DNA of 64,000 bases, from NCBI GenBank assembly GCA_003001975.1, contig PVUG01000006.1, positions 1 through 64,000 on the forward strand, given 5' to 3'. Every line of letters starts with the position of its first letter. Positions within the stretch are counted from its first letter, which is position 1. Below, in pieces: positions 16,301 to 27,771 of this stretch. The notes beneath the pieces were generated by a model. The model was given only the letters and a program-made list of their open reading frames with translations. It was not told where the DNA came from and made no database searches. The DNA comes from Martelella mediterranea. GTDB taxonomy: Bacteria; Pseudomonadota; Alphaproteobacteria; Rhizobiales; Rhizobiaceae. The position numbers and the translations under genes are program-made.

Positions 16301-18500
16301 AAAACAGATGGAGCGCTCGCTTCTCTGGCTGCACGAGCAGGAGGTTATCACTCTGGGAAAGGGGCTGACAGTCTTCCGGCAAGCCATGACTGTTCACCTC
16401 AACCCCGAAGGCGGCAGGTTTACCCAAAGCCATTTCCTACCACTCGAAGAGCATTATCGCGAACAGACGATCCAGACCCATGTGATGGCGGCCTACGCGG
16501 AGAGGGGGATCGAGAATTCCCAACAGGCGGAGAGACTGTCCGAGGATTATTTCACGCTGGAGCAGGACGCTTTTCTGCACCGGTGGCTGCCCGGAAAAGC
16601 AAGCGAAATCCGCCGCCAGACGACCAGTGCATCCTGGAAAGCGATTGTCGATGAACTGGCGAACCGCAATCAGCAAAACATCGTTACCGATGATCGGGAG
16701 CAGACCAATGTTCTCGTGCTCGCCGGTCCCGGATCGGGAAAGACGCGGGTTCTGGTGCACCGGATCGCCTATCTGCTGCGGGTGAAGCGGGAGGATCCCC
16801 GCGGTATTCTTGTGCTCAGCTACAACCGGCATGCCGTGACCGAGATCCGCGCGCGTCTGCGCCATCTCATCGGCGATGATGCCATTGGCGTGACCGTGTC
16901 GACATGCCATGCGTTGGCAATGCGTCTTGTCGGGGCGAGTTTTGCAGGCACGACCGCCGAAACACGGGATTTCAACGCGATCATCATGGAGGCGGTTCGT
17001 CAGTTGAACGGGGAGGGATTGAGCAAATCCGAGGCCGAAGCCCAAAGGGACGCGCTTATTCAGGGATATCGCTGGATTTTGGTGGACGAATACCAGGACA
17101 TCGGACCGGAGGAATATGCCCTGATCGCGGCCGTCGCGGGCCGATCTCTCGCGGATACGGATCTGCGGCTGAGCCTTTTTGCCGTCGGAGATGACGATCA
17201 GAACATCTACGCTTTTGCCGGCGCTTCCATCGACTACATCCGGCGTTTCGAGGAAGATTACCGGGCCAGGCCTGAATTCCTGACCGAGAACTACCGCTCC
17301 ACCCGTCATATCATCCAGGCGGCCAACGACGTCATTGGGCGGTCCAGGGACCGCATGAAGCGGGGGCATGATATTTCGATCAATGCCGGCAGGAGCATGG
17401 AGCCGGCAGGCGGATACATGGCCGCCCATGATCCCATTGCACAGGGACGCGTCCAGTTGCTGGACTGCACCGCCGGAGACGCGGCGCAGGCTGTCGCTGC
17501 CGTGGATGAGCTTGTGCGCCTGTCGCATCTGGACCCGGATTGGGATTGGGGGCGCACAGCCATTATCGCGCGAAACTGGAAACACCTTGCGCCGGTACGC
17601 GCCTATGCGGAGCAGCTTGATATTCCCGTCGAGGTGGCAAACGAGAAGGTTCTGAATATCTGGCGGCTTCGCGAGATGCAGACCCTCATTGCCGAACTGC
17701 GCCGGGAACCGGTGAGAATGCTCCTGGCCGAAGATGTCCTGAACATATTGAAAGAACAACCGAACAGTCGCTGGACGGAACTGATCACCGAAGGTATCGT
17801 TGATCTGAAACAGGAATTCGGAGAGAAATCCATTCCCGTCTCCGAGCTTGTGGAATGGTTTGCGGAATGGTCGCAACTCACCCGCAAGAGACAACGGGGT
17901 CTGCTCCTGTTGACCGGGCATCGTTCCAAGGGCCTTGAGTTCGACCATGTGGTGATTTTGAACGGAGGGTGGAGCGCAGCTGCATCTCAAGGTGAGGACG
18001 CTGACGCAACGCGGCGTCTTTTTTATGTGAGCATGACCCGCGCTCGCCGGACCCTGGCCGTCATGACCTGCGCAGAACATCCCTTTTTGAAAGAACCGGG
18101 CGACAATATTCTGAGGCGGAAAATTCCGGCAACATCTTCCCACATTCTGAAACACGAGAAGCATTACCAGGTGCCGGATCTCGAAACTGTCGATCTTTCA
18201 TATGCCGGCCGATTGGGCCGGCTGAATGAAACGCTTTCTGCTATATCCCAGGCAAATGTCGACGATAAGGTCCGGCTTGTATCCAGAGATGACAGATGGT
18301 TTGTTCTCGACGGGCAAAATCGCGTTCTGGGCCGGATGGCGAAAAACTGGTCGCCGCCCAGGGGGCATGACTTCCTCGAAGGGCATATCGGCGCGGTAAT
18401 CCGGTGGCGAAAAACAGATAATGATGAGGCCTATCATCACCTGATCAAAAGACAAGAATGGGAAACGGTGCTCCCCGAACTGGTTTTCGTACGGCGTTGA
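13389..18500 (+). CDS. Exonuclease-RecQ-UvrD triple-domain helicase
   Basis: About 1703 residues from the ATG at 13389; ATG 13380 or TTG 13329 would add 3 or 20. Residues ~10-180 form a DnaQ-like DEDDh 3'-5' exonuclease: SIDLEVNP with Asp16 and Glu18, VGHNFLRHDMEHL, and HINDPELDARLVFD. A Cys cluster (CGNPNCAWC, ~260) may bind zinc. Residues ~300-700 form a RecQ-type SF2 helicase with LPTGTGKS, LDEAHCVSKWG, ICLTATAKP, NAFGMGIDKPD and LQEAGRAGRDREP. Residues ~1090-1600 form a UvrD/Rep-type SF1A helicase with LAGPGSGKTRVLVHR, LVDEYQDIG, GDDDQNIYAFAGAS, ENYRSTRHII, TGHRSKGLEFDHVV and FYVSMTRARRTL. All ATPase and nuclease motifs look intact. The combination suggests DNA repair or foreign-DNA processing. 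The role is inferred; no partner gene is obvious. Confidence 0.9.
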   Translation: MTKHYTDFLQRCLSIDLEVNPKTAEIFAFAAVHIDKTPPLLSRKGELENDLDRLEAALDGVEFPVGHNFLRHDMEHLCASRPKLRNVLKAPIDTLWLNPLAFPRNPYHHLVKHYHDGRLQAGHINDPELDARLVFDVLANQLNAFEKLNIERPDAVTAYHFLTTRLEYSAGFDAVFQRIRAAGLPEKAEAFAAIRRLLQGHSCTKRLEQTLGRLNSPKIGWPMAYALAWISVAGGNSVMPPWVRAQFPEAALIIRHLRDTSCGNPNCAWCAEKNDPLRALHKWFGFEAFRADPVDKETERPLQEIIVDEAMSGRSLLGILPTGTGKSICYQIPALSRFDKTGALTVVISPLVALMGDQVQGMERAGISSAVTINGMLSMPERQDALDKVRMGEAAILIISPEQLRSVSVRSILAQREVGFWVLDEAHCVSKWGRDFRPDYRYIGRFIKEFSGDLPPAPVICLTATAKPEVARDIQEHFKSRVGIDLIVRDGGASRDNLQFDVIPTQKGSKLTDILNVISQKLPPDGASGAIVYCATRKETERVAGFLKQQGFSAEHYHAGLSPEAKRDIQKQFQNGDLRVIAATNAFGMGIDKPDIRLVVHGDIPGSLENYLQEAGRAGRDREPADCVLLFTQEDIERQFSLSARSRLARHEISAILKAMRRIDERTRKTGTIVATSGEIIRAEKDQEFARDSATDDTRIKTAVSWLEEPALVSREENRVQVYPSSLLVRTLEEAEALLRKAEITETRRRELLSVVRLLMNAPTDQGISTDELCGASGLSMPAMNKALADLETLRIARNDMALTAFVHVGVEGHSQARLDRVSRLEKELIDRMREMAPDVENEVENPLHLAEICQALRNAGFANARPDIVEKLLRGMARDGRDQDGEQGDIRLRKATRNTLMVALQRPWAAIDQTAKLRWQTAALLLDHLVGKVARGDRGKDIQVETTVGDLLSALTGDVLLQSDGIRDMTKQMERSLLWLHEQEVITLGKGLTVFRQAMTVHLNPEGGRFTQSHFLPLEEHYREQTIQTHVMAAYAERGIENSQQAERLSEDYFTLEQDAFLHRWLPGKASEIRRQTTSASWKAIVDELANRNQQNIVTDDREQTNVLVLAGPGSGKTRVLVHRIAYLLRVKREDPRGILVLSYNRHAVTEIRARLRHLIGDDAIGVTVSTCHALAMRLVGASFAGTTAETRDFNAIIMEAVRQLNGEGLSKSEAEAQRDALIQGYRWILVDEYQDIGPEEYALIAAVAGRSLADTDLRLSLFAVGDDDQNIYAFAGASIDYIRRFEEDYRARPEFLTENYRSTRHIIQAANDVIGRSRDRMKRGHDISINAGRSMEPAGGYMAAHDPIAQGRVQLLDCTAGDAAQAVAAVDELVRLSHLDPDWDWGRTAIIARNWKHLAPVRAYAEQLDIPVEVANEKVLNIWRLREMQTLIAELRREPVRMLLAEDVLNILKEQPNSRWTELITEGIVDLKQEFGEKSIPVSELVEWFAEWSQLTRKRQRGLLLLTGHRSKGLEFDHVVILNGGWSAAASQGEDADATRRLFYVSMTRARRTLAVMTCAEHPFLKEPGDNILRRKIPATSSHILKHEKHYQVPDLETVDLSYAGRLGRLNETLSAISQANVDDKVRLVSRDDRWFVLDGQNRVLGRMAKNWSPPRGHDFLEGHIGAVIRWRKTDNDEAYHHLIKRQEWETVLPELVFVRR

Positions 18501-18516
18501 CAAACCTCGGTAATGG

Positions 18517-18742
18517 AGTCGTCTCCAATAAGGCAGTCTTGGTGGCGCTGGCCGTTCTGCCGGACGGTACGAGGGACGTACTGAACGGGCGGTTGCAGGC
18601 CAGTGGGAGAGCCAAATTCGGGATGGCCATTACCGGTGGAGAGATGTGGGAGCCGATTGCAACCGTGATGATGGGTGGTCTCGGACTGGCGGCTTTCTGG
18701 GTGCCGGCGCTTTACCGCACGTTGATGAGGGAGAAGCAATGA
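18517..18742 (+). pseudogene. RND efflux permease, C-terminal scrap
   Basis: The last ~40 residues (MWEPIATVMMGGLGLAAFWVPALYRTLMREK) resemble the final transmembrane segment of RND pumps, where PIA-x-xMIGGL...VVPALYRxL is typical. A few residues between GLGLA and VPALY appear deleted. The upstream part (NGVVSNKAVLV) recalls the conserved N-N-A-I-V-L-V helix of the same family, joined out of register. Probably a decayed internal-deletion remnant and not a functional gene. Confidence 0.45.
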
Positions 18743-19087
18743 CCGGGTCCGCAAATTCACGCCGGTTCTGCGGGGTGGCGTGATAAGAGCGCATCAGCGC
18801 AGAAGATTTCGTTCCGATGGTGACGTCGGTACAGAACATCGGCTACGCCTGAGATGTCGGCGCTGAACTATAAAACCGGTCATTTGAAGAAATCAATTTT
18901 GCAGACCGTCCGTCTGGTGAAACTGATATTCAGGGCGTGGTTTTCACTGCTGTCGGGCTGCAAGGAAGACGTTTGTGGCAGAGCTGTGCTTCAGGACTTC
19001 GGGCGCCCCCCGTGCGTTCTACACTTATTCGAGAGTTTACAGAATTGTGCGGCGCGCCTGTTTTGGAGCGCCGGATGAAGGCTGTCC
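18743..19087. other. Intergenic region, no feature seen
   Basis: About 345 bases between the RND scrap and the end of the iron permease gene. I see no gene, no RNA and no clear terminator. In particular it holds no iron ABC ATPase gene, which would be expected downstream of the permease. Confidence 0.5.
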
Positions 19088-20821
19088 TTATTGCTGTGCC
19101 CGTGACAGACCGGAGACCTTTTCGGTGGCGTGGCGGGAACCTGTGCGCGCCAGGAGGAAGACGGGCAACATGCCGATCAGCACGATGATCAGGGCCGCCA
19201 GCGCCGCATCTTCATAGGTGCCGCGCGCCGCTTCGCCATAAAGCAGGGTGGCGAGGCTTTCGAAGTTGAGCGGGCGCAGAAGAAGCGTGGCGGGCAGTTC
19301 CTTCATGCAATCGACGAAGACCAGCAGGCCGGCCGCCGTCAGCGCCGTCCGCGACAGCGGCAGGTGCACCCTGAACGCCGATGCCGAGCGGCCGTGGCCG
19401 AGCGTGCGCGCGGCATGGTCGTAGGATGCCGGTATGCGGCTCAGACCGGCCTCGATTCCGCCCGAGGCGATGGCGAGAAACCGGGCCGTATAGGCATAGA
19501 CGAGCGCGCCGCCGCTTCCCATGATCAGCAGGCCGGTCGAAAACCCCAGCCATTGTCGTGCGCTCTGGTCGATAAAGCGGTCGAAGGCGGCGACAGGGAT
19601 CAGGATGCCGATTGCCAGCACCGTGCCGGGCACCGCGTAACCGAGCGTCGACAGCCTGACGAAACCCGCCGTTCTGATATTCGGGGAGGTGCGGTTGGCA
19701 TAGGCGACGATGAAGCCGAGAAGGAGCACGAGACCGGTGGCGATCAGTGAAACCGAAACCGTGTTGACGGCCGCGCGTACGATATAGGGCGAAATGCCGG
19801 CAAACTCGATGCGCCGGAAGGCTGCGATCGCCAGATAGGCGAAAGGCCCGACAAAGCCGATGAGGATCGGCAGAAAGCCGAGGGTGAAGGCGACAGCGGC
19901 CCTGATGCCGCCAAGACGATGCGGCGCCATGGCGCGCGCGCGCTGGGCGCCGGCCGCAAAGCGCTGCCGCCTGCGGGCCAGCCGCTCCAGCATGACGAGC
20001 GTGACGACGAACAGCAGCATGGCGACGGCGATCTGCGCGGCGCCCGGCAGGTCCGTGCGCACGATCCAGGTGGTGTAGACGGAGGCGGTCAGCGTCCGCA
20101 CGCCGAGGAATTGCGAGGCGCCGACATCGTTGAGCGCTTCCATCAGCGCCAGGCTGACGCCGACCGCGATGGCCGGACGGGCAAGGGGCAGAGCCACCCG
20201 CCAGAACACGCCCGCGCGGGTGGCGCCGAGCGTGCGCGATACTTCCACCAGGCTGGCGGCCTGGGTGAGAAACATCATGCGCGTGGTGAGATAGACATAA
20301 GGATAGAGCACGAAGCCGAACAGCATGATCGCGCCCCACATGGCGCGGATATCGGGCAGGCGGAACTGCCGCGGGCTGGTATAGCCGAGCATGTCGCGAA
20401 TGATGCCCTGTATGGCGCCCAGCGGGCTCAATATGTCCATATAGGCATAGGCCATGATGTAGGTGGGAACGGCCAGCGGCAGCAGCAAAGCCCATTCCAG
20501 AATGGCCCGGCCGCGAAAATCATAGGCCGTCACCAGCCAGGCGGTTCCCGTGCCGATAATGGTGACGAGGATGCCGGTTCCGATGAGAAGCGTCAGCGTC
20601 GTGCGGGCCGCCTTCGGCAATATTTCGGCGATGATATGCGACCACAGCGTCCCCGTGTCGGCCATCGCCGTCACGATGATGGTCAGAACCGGCAGGGTCG
20701 CAAGACAGGCAATGGCAAACGCGAACGCGACCCACCCATTGAAGGTGGGCCGCGCACGTCTGCGAGGCAGCGTTGAAGCCGGATCGACCATGGCAAAAGA
20801 AGATGGCGGAGGGGCCGCCAT
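19088..20821 (-). CDS. fbpB: Ferric-iron ABC transporter permease (FbpB/AfuB type)
   Basis: 577 residues forming a fused double permease with about 12 membrane helices. Each half has an EAA loop: VSRTLGATRAGVFWRVALPLARPA in the first and AARTLGHGRSASAFRVHLPLSRTA in the second. Other family blocks include LLLPLAVPTYIMAYAYMDIL and ALNDVGASQFLGVRTLTASVYTTW. This is the FbpB/SfuB layout, which moves Fe3+ across the inner membrane together with FbpA and an ATPase. It starts 12 bases after the stop of the binding-protein gene, so both are in one operon. No ATPase follows, so the transporter must borrow one or is incomplete. The ATG at 20821 has AAAGGG just before it. Confidence 0.93.
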   Translation of the reverse strand: MAAPPPSSFAMVDPASTLPRRRARPTFNGWVAFAFAIACLATLPVLTIIVTAMADTGTLWSHIIAEILPKAARTTLTLLIGTGILVTIIGTGTAWLVTAYDFRGRAILEWALLLPLAVPTYIMAYAYMDILSPLGAIQGIIRDMLGYTSPRQFRLPDIRAMWGAIMLFGFVLYPYVYLTTRMMFLTQAASLVEVSRTLGATRAGVFWRVALPLARPAIAVGVSLALMEALNDVGASQFLGVRTLTASVYTTWIVRTDLPGAAQIAVAMLLFVVTLVMLERLARRRQRFAAGAQRARAMAPHRLGGIRAAVAFTLGFLPILIGFVGPFAYLAIAAFRRIEFAGISPYIVRAAVNTVSVSLIATGLVLLLGFIVAYANRTSPNIRTAGFVRLSTLGYAVPGTVLAIGILIPVAAFDRFIDQSARQWLGFSTGLLIMGSGGALVYAYTARFLAIASGGIEAGLSRIPASYDHAARTLGHGRSASAFRVHLPLSRTALTAAGLLVFVDCMKELPATLLLRPLNFESLATLLYGEAARGTYEDAALAALIIVLIGMLPVFLLARTGSRHATEKVSGLSRAQQ

Positions 20822-20833
20822 CCCTTTCTGACT

Positions 20834-21862
20834 TTAGTTTTCGAACGTATCGAAGTTCAGGCGGTCGACGATCTCGCTGGCGGTCGTGCGGTGCGGCAGG
20901 ATCTCGTTGAGAGCAACCGTGTCGGGCACGATTTCGCCGAAGGATGCCACGATCGGATGCGGTTCGGCCGTCGCGGTGATCGGATGTTCGAAATTGGCCT
21001 GCGCATAGAGCTTCTGGGCGTCGTCGGAAACCAGATATTCGAGAAGCGCTACGGCTTCCTCGCGGTTCGGCGAGTGGGCGGCAACGCCGGCGCCGGTGAT
21101 GTTCACATGGGTTCCGCCATCCTCGAATGTCGGGACGATCACCTTGATCTCATCGGCCCAGCCGACCTGCTCCGGTCCGCCGCCGCCGCTTTTCATGCGG
21201 CCGACATAATAGGAATTGCCGACGGCAATGTCGCAAATGCCCGCAGCGATGTCGCGCGCGCCATCACGGTCACCGCCGGCGGCTGGGCGTGCCTGGTTGG
21301 CCTTGAGGCCCGCCAGCCATTCTTCGCCCGCCTCTTCGCCGTGATGGGCGATGTAGGACGCAAACAGAGCCGTATTGTAAGGATGCTGGCCCGAGCGGAT
21401 GCACAGGCGGTCGCGCCATTCTTCGCTGGCAAGATCCTCATAGGTGATGGAATCGATATCCAGGTCGCGGGCGGCATAGACGATGCGCGCGCGGCCGGAA
21501 AGCGCAAACCAGTTGCCGTCGGGATCGCGCAGCGCTTCCGGGATCGCCGTTTCCAGCGTTTCCGATGAAGCCGGCTGGGTGAGACCGGCGTCGACGAGAT
21601 CGATCAGCGCGCCGAAGTCCACGGTCATGAGAATGTCGGCGGGCGAGCTTTCCCCCTCGGCCCGGACGCGTTCGACCAGCCCGTCCTGCAGGAACACGGT
21701 GTTGACCGTCGTGCCGGTTTCCTCGGTAAAGGCTTCGAGGATCGGCTGGGTCAGCCCCGGTTCGCGGGTGGTATAGATATTGACCTCCTGAGCGAGTGCC
21801 GAGCACGCGGCCCCCAGGGCGATAATGCTCGTGGCGGCAGTAACTTTTGCAGTATGTGACAT
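20834..21862 (-). CDS. fbpA: Periplasmic ferric-iron-binding protein (FbpA type)
   Basis: 342 residues with a signal peptide ending ACSALA-Q. The mature protein starts VNIYTTREPGL and has the cluster-D fold of iron-binding proteins. Landmarks are TVFLQDGLVERVRAEG, DILMTVDFGAL, GRARIVYAARD, IRSGQHPYNTALFASYI and the paired Tyr of GNSYYVGRM, which bind Fe3+ in this family. AGGAGAGG precedes the ATG. An iron-responsive box lies 51-65 bases upstream. It heads a two-gene operon with the permease. Confidence 0.93.
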   Translation of the reverse strand: MSHTAKVTAATSIIALGAACSALAQEVNIYTTREPGLTQPILEAFTEETGTTVNTVFLQDGLVERVRAEGESSPADILMTVDFGALIDLVDAGLTQPASSETLETAIPEALRDPDGNWFALSGRARIVYAARDLDIDSITYEDLASEEWRDRLCIRSGQHPYNTALFASYIAHHGEEAGEEWLAGLKANQARPAAGGDRDGARDIAAGICDIAVGNSYYVGRMKSGGGGPEQVGWADEIKVIVPTFEDGGTHVNITGAGVAAHSPNREEAVALLEYLVSDDAQKLYAQANFEHPITATAEPHPIVASFGEIVPDTVALNEILPHRTTASEIVDRLNFDTFEN

Positions 21863-21912
21863 TGCCTCTCCTTGTCGTTCCGATGGGTCTACGGTGGGAG
21901 AGATTCAATACA

Positions 21913-21927
21913 TGATTAAATAAGTCA
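21913..21927 (-). promoter_or_regulatory. Iron-responsive operator (RirA IRO-box type)
   Basis: TGACTTATTTAATCA on the minus strand fits the rhizobial IRO consensus TGA-N9-TCA bound by the [Fe-S] repressor RirA. The first part overlaps a TTGACT -35 element. The position, just upstream of a ferric uptake gene, fits repression in iron-replete cells. Confidence 0.7.
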
Positions 21928-21948
21928 ACATTTATTTGTTAAGCAAAA

Positions 21949-22920
21949 TCAACGGTTCTCGTTTTCGGTGATCGTTTTCGGCCGCGACCTTCCGGAATAA
22001 GGCGCGCACCGGTGATCAGGCCCGGAAATTCGGCAGGTTTCACATTTGCGTGACCGGCCATATTGATGGGCTGCATCTGGAATATCCCTTCGCCGCGCGC
22101 CGGAGATGACAGGGGCTTTCGATAGCAGAAGGCCACAATGTCGGTCGTCTGCATGTAGGGACACCACCATGTGCCTGGCCATCGGGATAGAGTAATTCCC
22201 GAAGAAAGCCGGTATGATGCGTCCCACACGGGTCGAACCCGTGAAGTGGATGCGCCGGACATGGGGATGCGCGATCAAGGTGTCGACCACCTCGGGTGCG
22301 TTGGTGATCAGGTTGACGACCCCTTCGGGGATGCCGGCGTCGGCAAAGCATTGCGCCACCAGCCCATGCGTCCGCGGCGTTTGTTCAGAGGCCTTGATGA
22401 CCACGGTATTGCCCAGCACCAGCGCTGCTGGCACCGAGGCCCCGACCAGCAGGGCCGGCGCGTTCCACGGCACCAGGCTTAAAACCACGCCGGCGGGCTT
22501 GCGGATCGCCATCATCGTGCGTTCCGGGTTATCCGAAGGGATCGCCTCTCCGGTCAGCCCCTGATAGGCCGCGCCTGCCGCGAAGCGGAGCTTTTCACAG
22601 AGCACCTTGACGTTGTAGGCGCCCCAGCCAGCGGGGCCGCCCATCTCCGCCGTGATCGCGGCGGACAGTTCCGATGCGCGCACCTCGACGGCATCGGCCG
22701 TGGCCAACATGAAGTGTCGACGTCGATGGGGCGGAAGCGCGGCCCAAGGACCGAAAGCATGCTGCGCGGCCTCGACGGCGCGGCGAACGTCGGCCACCGT
22801 CGCGGCGGCCGCCCGGGTCGCGATGCCGCCCGTGAAGGGATTGGTGGACTGGTAGGTCGCTCCGTTTTCGGAAGACGTCCAGCGCCCTGCGATGAAGAGA
22901 GATTGCTCAGCGACGGTCAT
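21949..22920 (-). pseudogene. Aldehyde dehydrogenase, truncated
   Basis: The first ~235 residues are a good ALDH N-terminus of the vanillin/salicylaldehyde dehydrogenase type: LFIAGRWTSSENGATYQSTNP, VPWNAPALLVGASVPAALVLGN, VIKASEQTP and IHFTGSTRVGRII. After that (near 22200) the sequence loses all family similarity, and the catalytic Glu and Cys are absent. The remaining ~85 residues are read-through, rich in Arg and Ser. It overlaps the preceding flavodoxin-like fragment by four bases (ATGA), so both were once one operon. Not expected to be enzymatically active. Confidence 0.8.
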
Positions 22921-23369
22921 GGATCGCTCCTTGTATCATGTGGGATTTCCGCGACGCGAACGCCGTAGAGACGCGCGGTTTCGAGGTCGCCTTCCGACAT
23001 CTCCTCGGGCGCGGCGTCCGCGTCCGACTGTGCCATCGGGCCGATATAGGAGCCGATCCGGTTCGGGTCGTCGCGCTTGGAAGCTTTCACGTTCGACGGT
23101 TTGATGCCGAGGCTTACCCAGATGCCGCCATGCTGCCCGGCGAGCAGAACGAAATATTGCAGCGTGTTGAGCTTGTCGCCGTTGAGCGTGGCGCTGTTGG
23201 TGAAGCCGCCGAAGATCTTGTCCTTCCACTTCTCGGCGGACCAGGGCTTCGAGCTGTCGTCGGCGAACTTTTTGAACTGCCAGCTCGGCCCGCCCATAAA
23301 TCCCGTTGCGAGGATCGCACCGAGGAAAGCGGTCGCCGAGAGGGCATAGAGGAGTGCGCAGGAGGCCAT
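22917..23369 (-). pseudogene. NAD(P)H-dependent FMN reductase/flavodoxin, N-terminally truncated
   Basis: From about residue 18 (AILATGFMGGPSWQFKKFAD) to the end, this matches flavodoxin-family reductases: SSKPWSAEKWKDKIFGGFTNS, ATLNGDKLNTLQYFVLLAGQHGG, IWVSLGIKP, RDDPNRIGSYIGPMAQSDADAAPEEM and GDLETARLYGVRVAE. The first ~75 residues of the family, with the phosphate-binding loop, are missing. They are replaced by an unrelated hydrophobic stretch that joins an SDR fragment in the same frame. It is a chimera and very likely dead. Confidence 0.75.
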
Positions 23370-23510
23370 GATCGTGCCCTGAACCGGGGTGACGTTGCGC
23401 TCGATCTACCGCGCGGCCCTGTCGAGCTCCGCCCGGCGGCGGTCAGGAATGAAAACATATGCGTCTTCGGCGAGGAAACCCCTGGCGATGGCAGCGCAGG
23501 CCAGATGATA
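23370..23510 (-). pseudogene. Short-chain dehydrogenase scrap with in-frame stop
   Basis: Minus-strand translation gives ACAAIARGFLAEDAYVFIPD-RRRAELDRAAR, then a TAG at 23406-23408, then IERNVTPVQGT. This corresponds to the FVAEGAYVFITGRRQAELD and NVTGVQGD blocks of classical SDR enzymes. Both ends are missing, and it is joined to an IS5 fragment upstream and a flavodoxin fragment downstream. Confidence 0.65.
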
Positions 23511-23529
23511 CTGTGAACCGTAAATAATG

Positions 23530-23643
23530 AAGGGCCTCCAGAAAAAGCCGGTCATCTCGGCCTTTGTCGCCACGGCGGGGCAGTGACGCCCGGAAAAACT
23601 CAAGCGAGACACGCCAGTCGTCTTCTATCACCTTCGTGCTCAT
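23530..23643 (-). mobile_element. IS5-family transposase, N-terminal fragment
   Basis: MSTKVIEDDWRVSLEFFRAS followed by LPRRGDKGRDDRLFLEALHY is the start of an IS5-family (IS427-like) OrfA found in many rhizobia and acetic acid bacteria. It stops matching after ~38 residues, where the SDR scrap begins. The insertion explains one breakpoint of the decayed genes. Confidence 0.7.
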
Positions 23644-23938
23644 GCCGACCTCCAGCAAGCCGTCATCCTAGGAACCAGGCAAAGTTAATATGGGGAATCC
23701 CATTTTTCCAAGCTGCGGTAATCCATCCACACCGACCAAATTGAAACGCAGGACCCTGCAGCGGCAGGTCAGCGCGGAGAGCATCTCAAATACGCATGAG
23801 ACATTCGGTACCAGGTGTGGCGGATTGTGTTCGTCGTCCGGACCACTATGATGTCCGGGTGATGTCTCAAGCCGGCGAAGGCACGGTGGTGAGTATCACA
23901 CGGATGATCGTCCTGCACAGGGACGTTTGGAGATGAAA

Positions 23939-25005
23939 ATGGCGAAAAAACTTGGCGCATGGGTCGCAACTATTGTCGTTGTCGCGGTTGCGGCGGGCGG
24001 TTACGCTGCTTGGCGTAACTTGAACGGTGAAGGCCTTCCCGAAGGCATTGCCGGCGGCAATGGCCGTATCGAGGCGACCGAAATCGATATTGCCGCCAAG
24101 ACCGCCGGACGCATCAGCGAAATTTTCGTCAACGAAGGTGATTTCATCGACGCCGGCGAAAAGCTGGTGCAAATGGACACAAGGCAACTGGAAGCGCAGA
24201 AGCGCGAGGCCGAGGCCAGCCTGCGCAGCGCTAAAACCGGCCTGGATACGGCCAATGCCACGATAGAACAGGCAAAAGCCGAAAAGCGGGCCGCCGAAGC
24301 GATCGTCGAGCAGCGGCAGGCTGCTCTCAACTCTGCCCAAGCCACTTATGAACGGGCGCAAAGGCTGGTGCAGACCAACGTCACCTCCAGACAGGCGCTG
24401 GAAAATGCCGAGGCCACGGCGCTGCAGGCGAAAGCAGGTCTGGCGGCCGCTCAAGCCTCTTCGGCTGCCGCAAGCGCGGCCATCAGCACCGCACAGTCGC
24501 AGCTAGCAAAGGCGGAGGCGGCCATCGATGCCGCACAGGCCAGCATTGATTACATCCAGACAATCATCGATGACAGTGTGCTGACGGCGCCGCGTCCCGG
24601 CCGGGTGCAGTACCTCGTTGCCCAGCCGGGCGAGGTTGTCGCCGCGGGCGGCCGGGTTCTCAACATTGTCGACCTGACCGATGTCTACATGAATTTCTTC
24701 CTGCCGACGGAACAGGCAGGGCGCACCGCGATAGGCGCGGAAGCGCGGCTGGTGCTCGACGCCGCGCCGCAACTCATCATTCCCGCCAGCATTTCCTATG
24801 TTTCCGATGTCGCGCAGTTCACGCCGAAGGCGGTGGAAACGGAAATCGAGCGCCAGAAACTGATGTTCAGGGTGAAAGCCCGCATCGCGCCGGAGCTGCT
24901 GGCAGAGCATATCGACCTCGTCAAGACCGGCCTGCCGGGTATGGCCTATGTGCGCCACGATGCCGCCACGCCCTGGCCGCAGATGCTTGACGGAAATCTT
25001 GCCAA

Positions 25006-25009
<4 letters not shown>
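23939..25009 (+). CDS. HlyD-family periplasmic adaptor subunit (YhiI type)
   Basis: 356 residues from the ATG at 23939, which has GGAG six bases upstream; ATG 23933 is an alternative. A single N-terminal membrane helix ([19 protein letters not shown]) anchors it. A lipoyl half-domain ([20 protein letters not shown]) follows, then a long Ala/Gln/Glu-rich coiled-coil hairpin (~70-205), the second lipoyl half ([19 protein letters not shown]) and a beta-barrel domain. It should bridge the inner-membrane ABC exporter encoded next to an outer-membrane channel. The stop overlaps the next start (ATGA). The trio HlyD-RbbA-YhhJ is a conserved export operon of unknown substrate. Confidence 0.92.
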
Positions 25010-27768
<2,759 letters not shown>

Positions 27769-27771
27769 GTC

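Noticed and set aside
16437-18164. 575-codon antisense frame in the helicase gene
   Set aside because: It is opposite the conserved UvrD motifs. No domain, no ribosome site.
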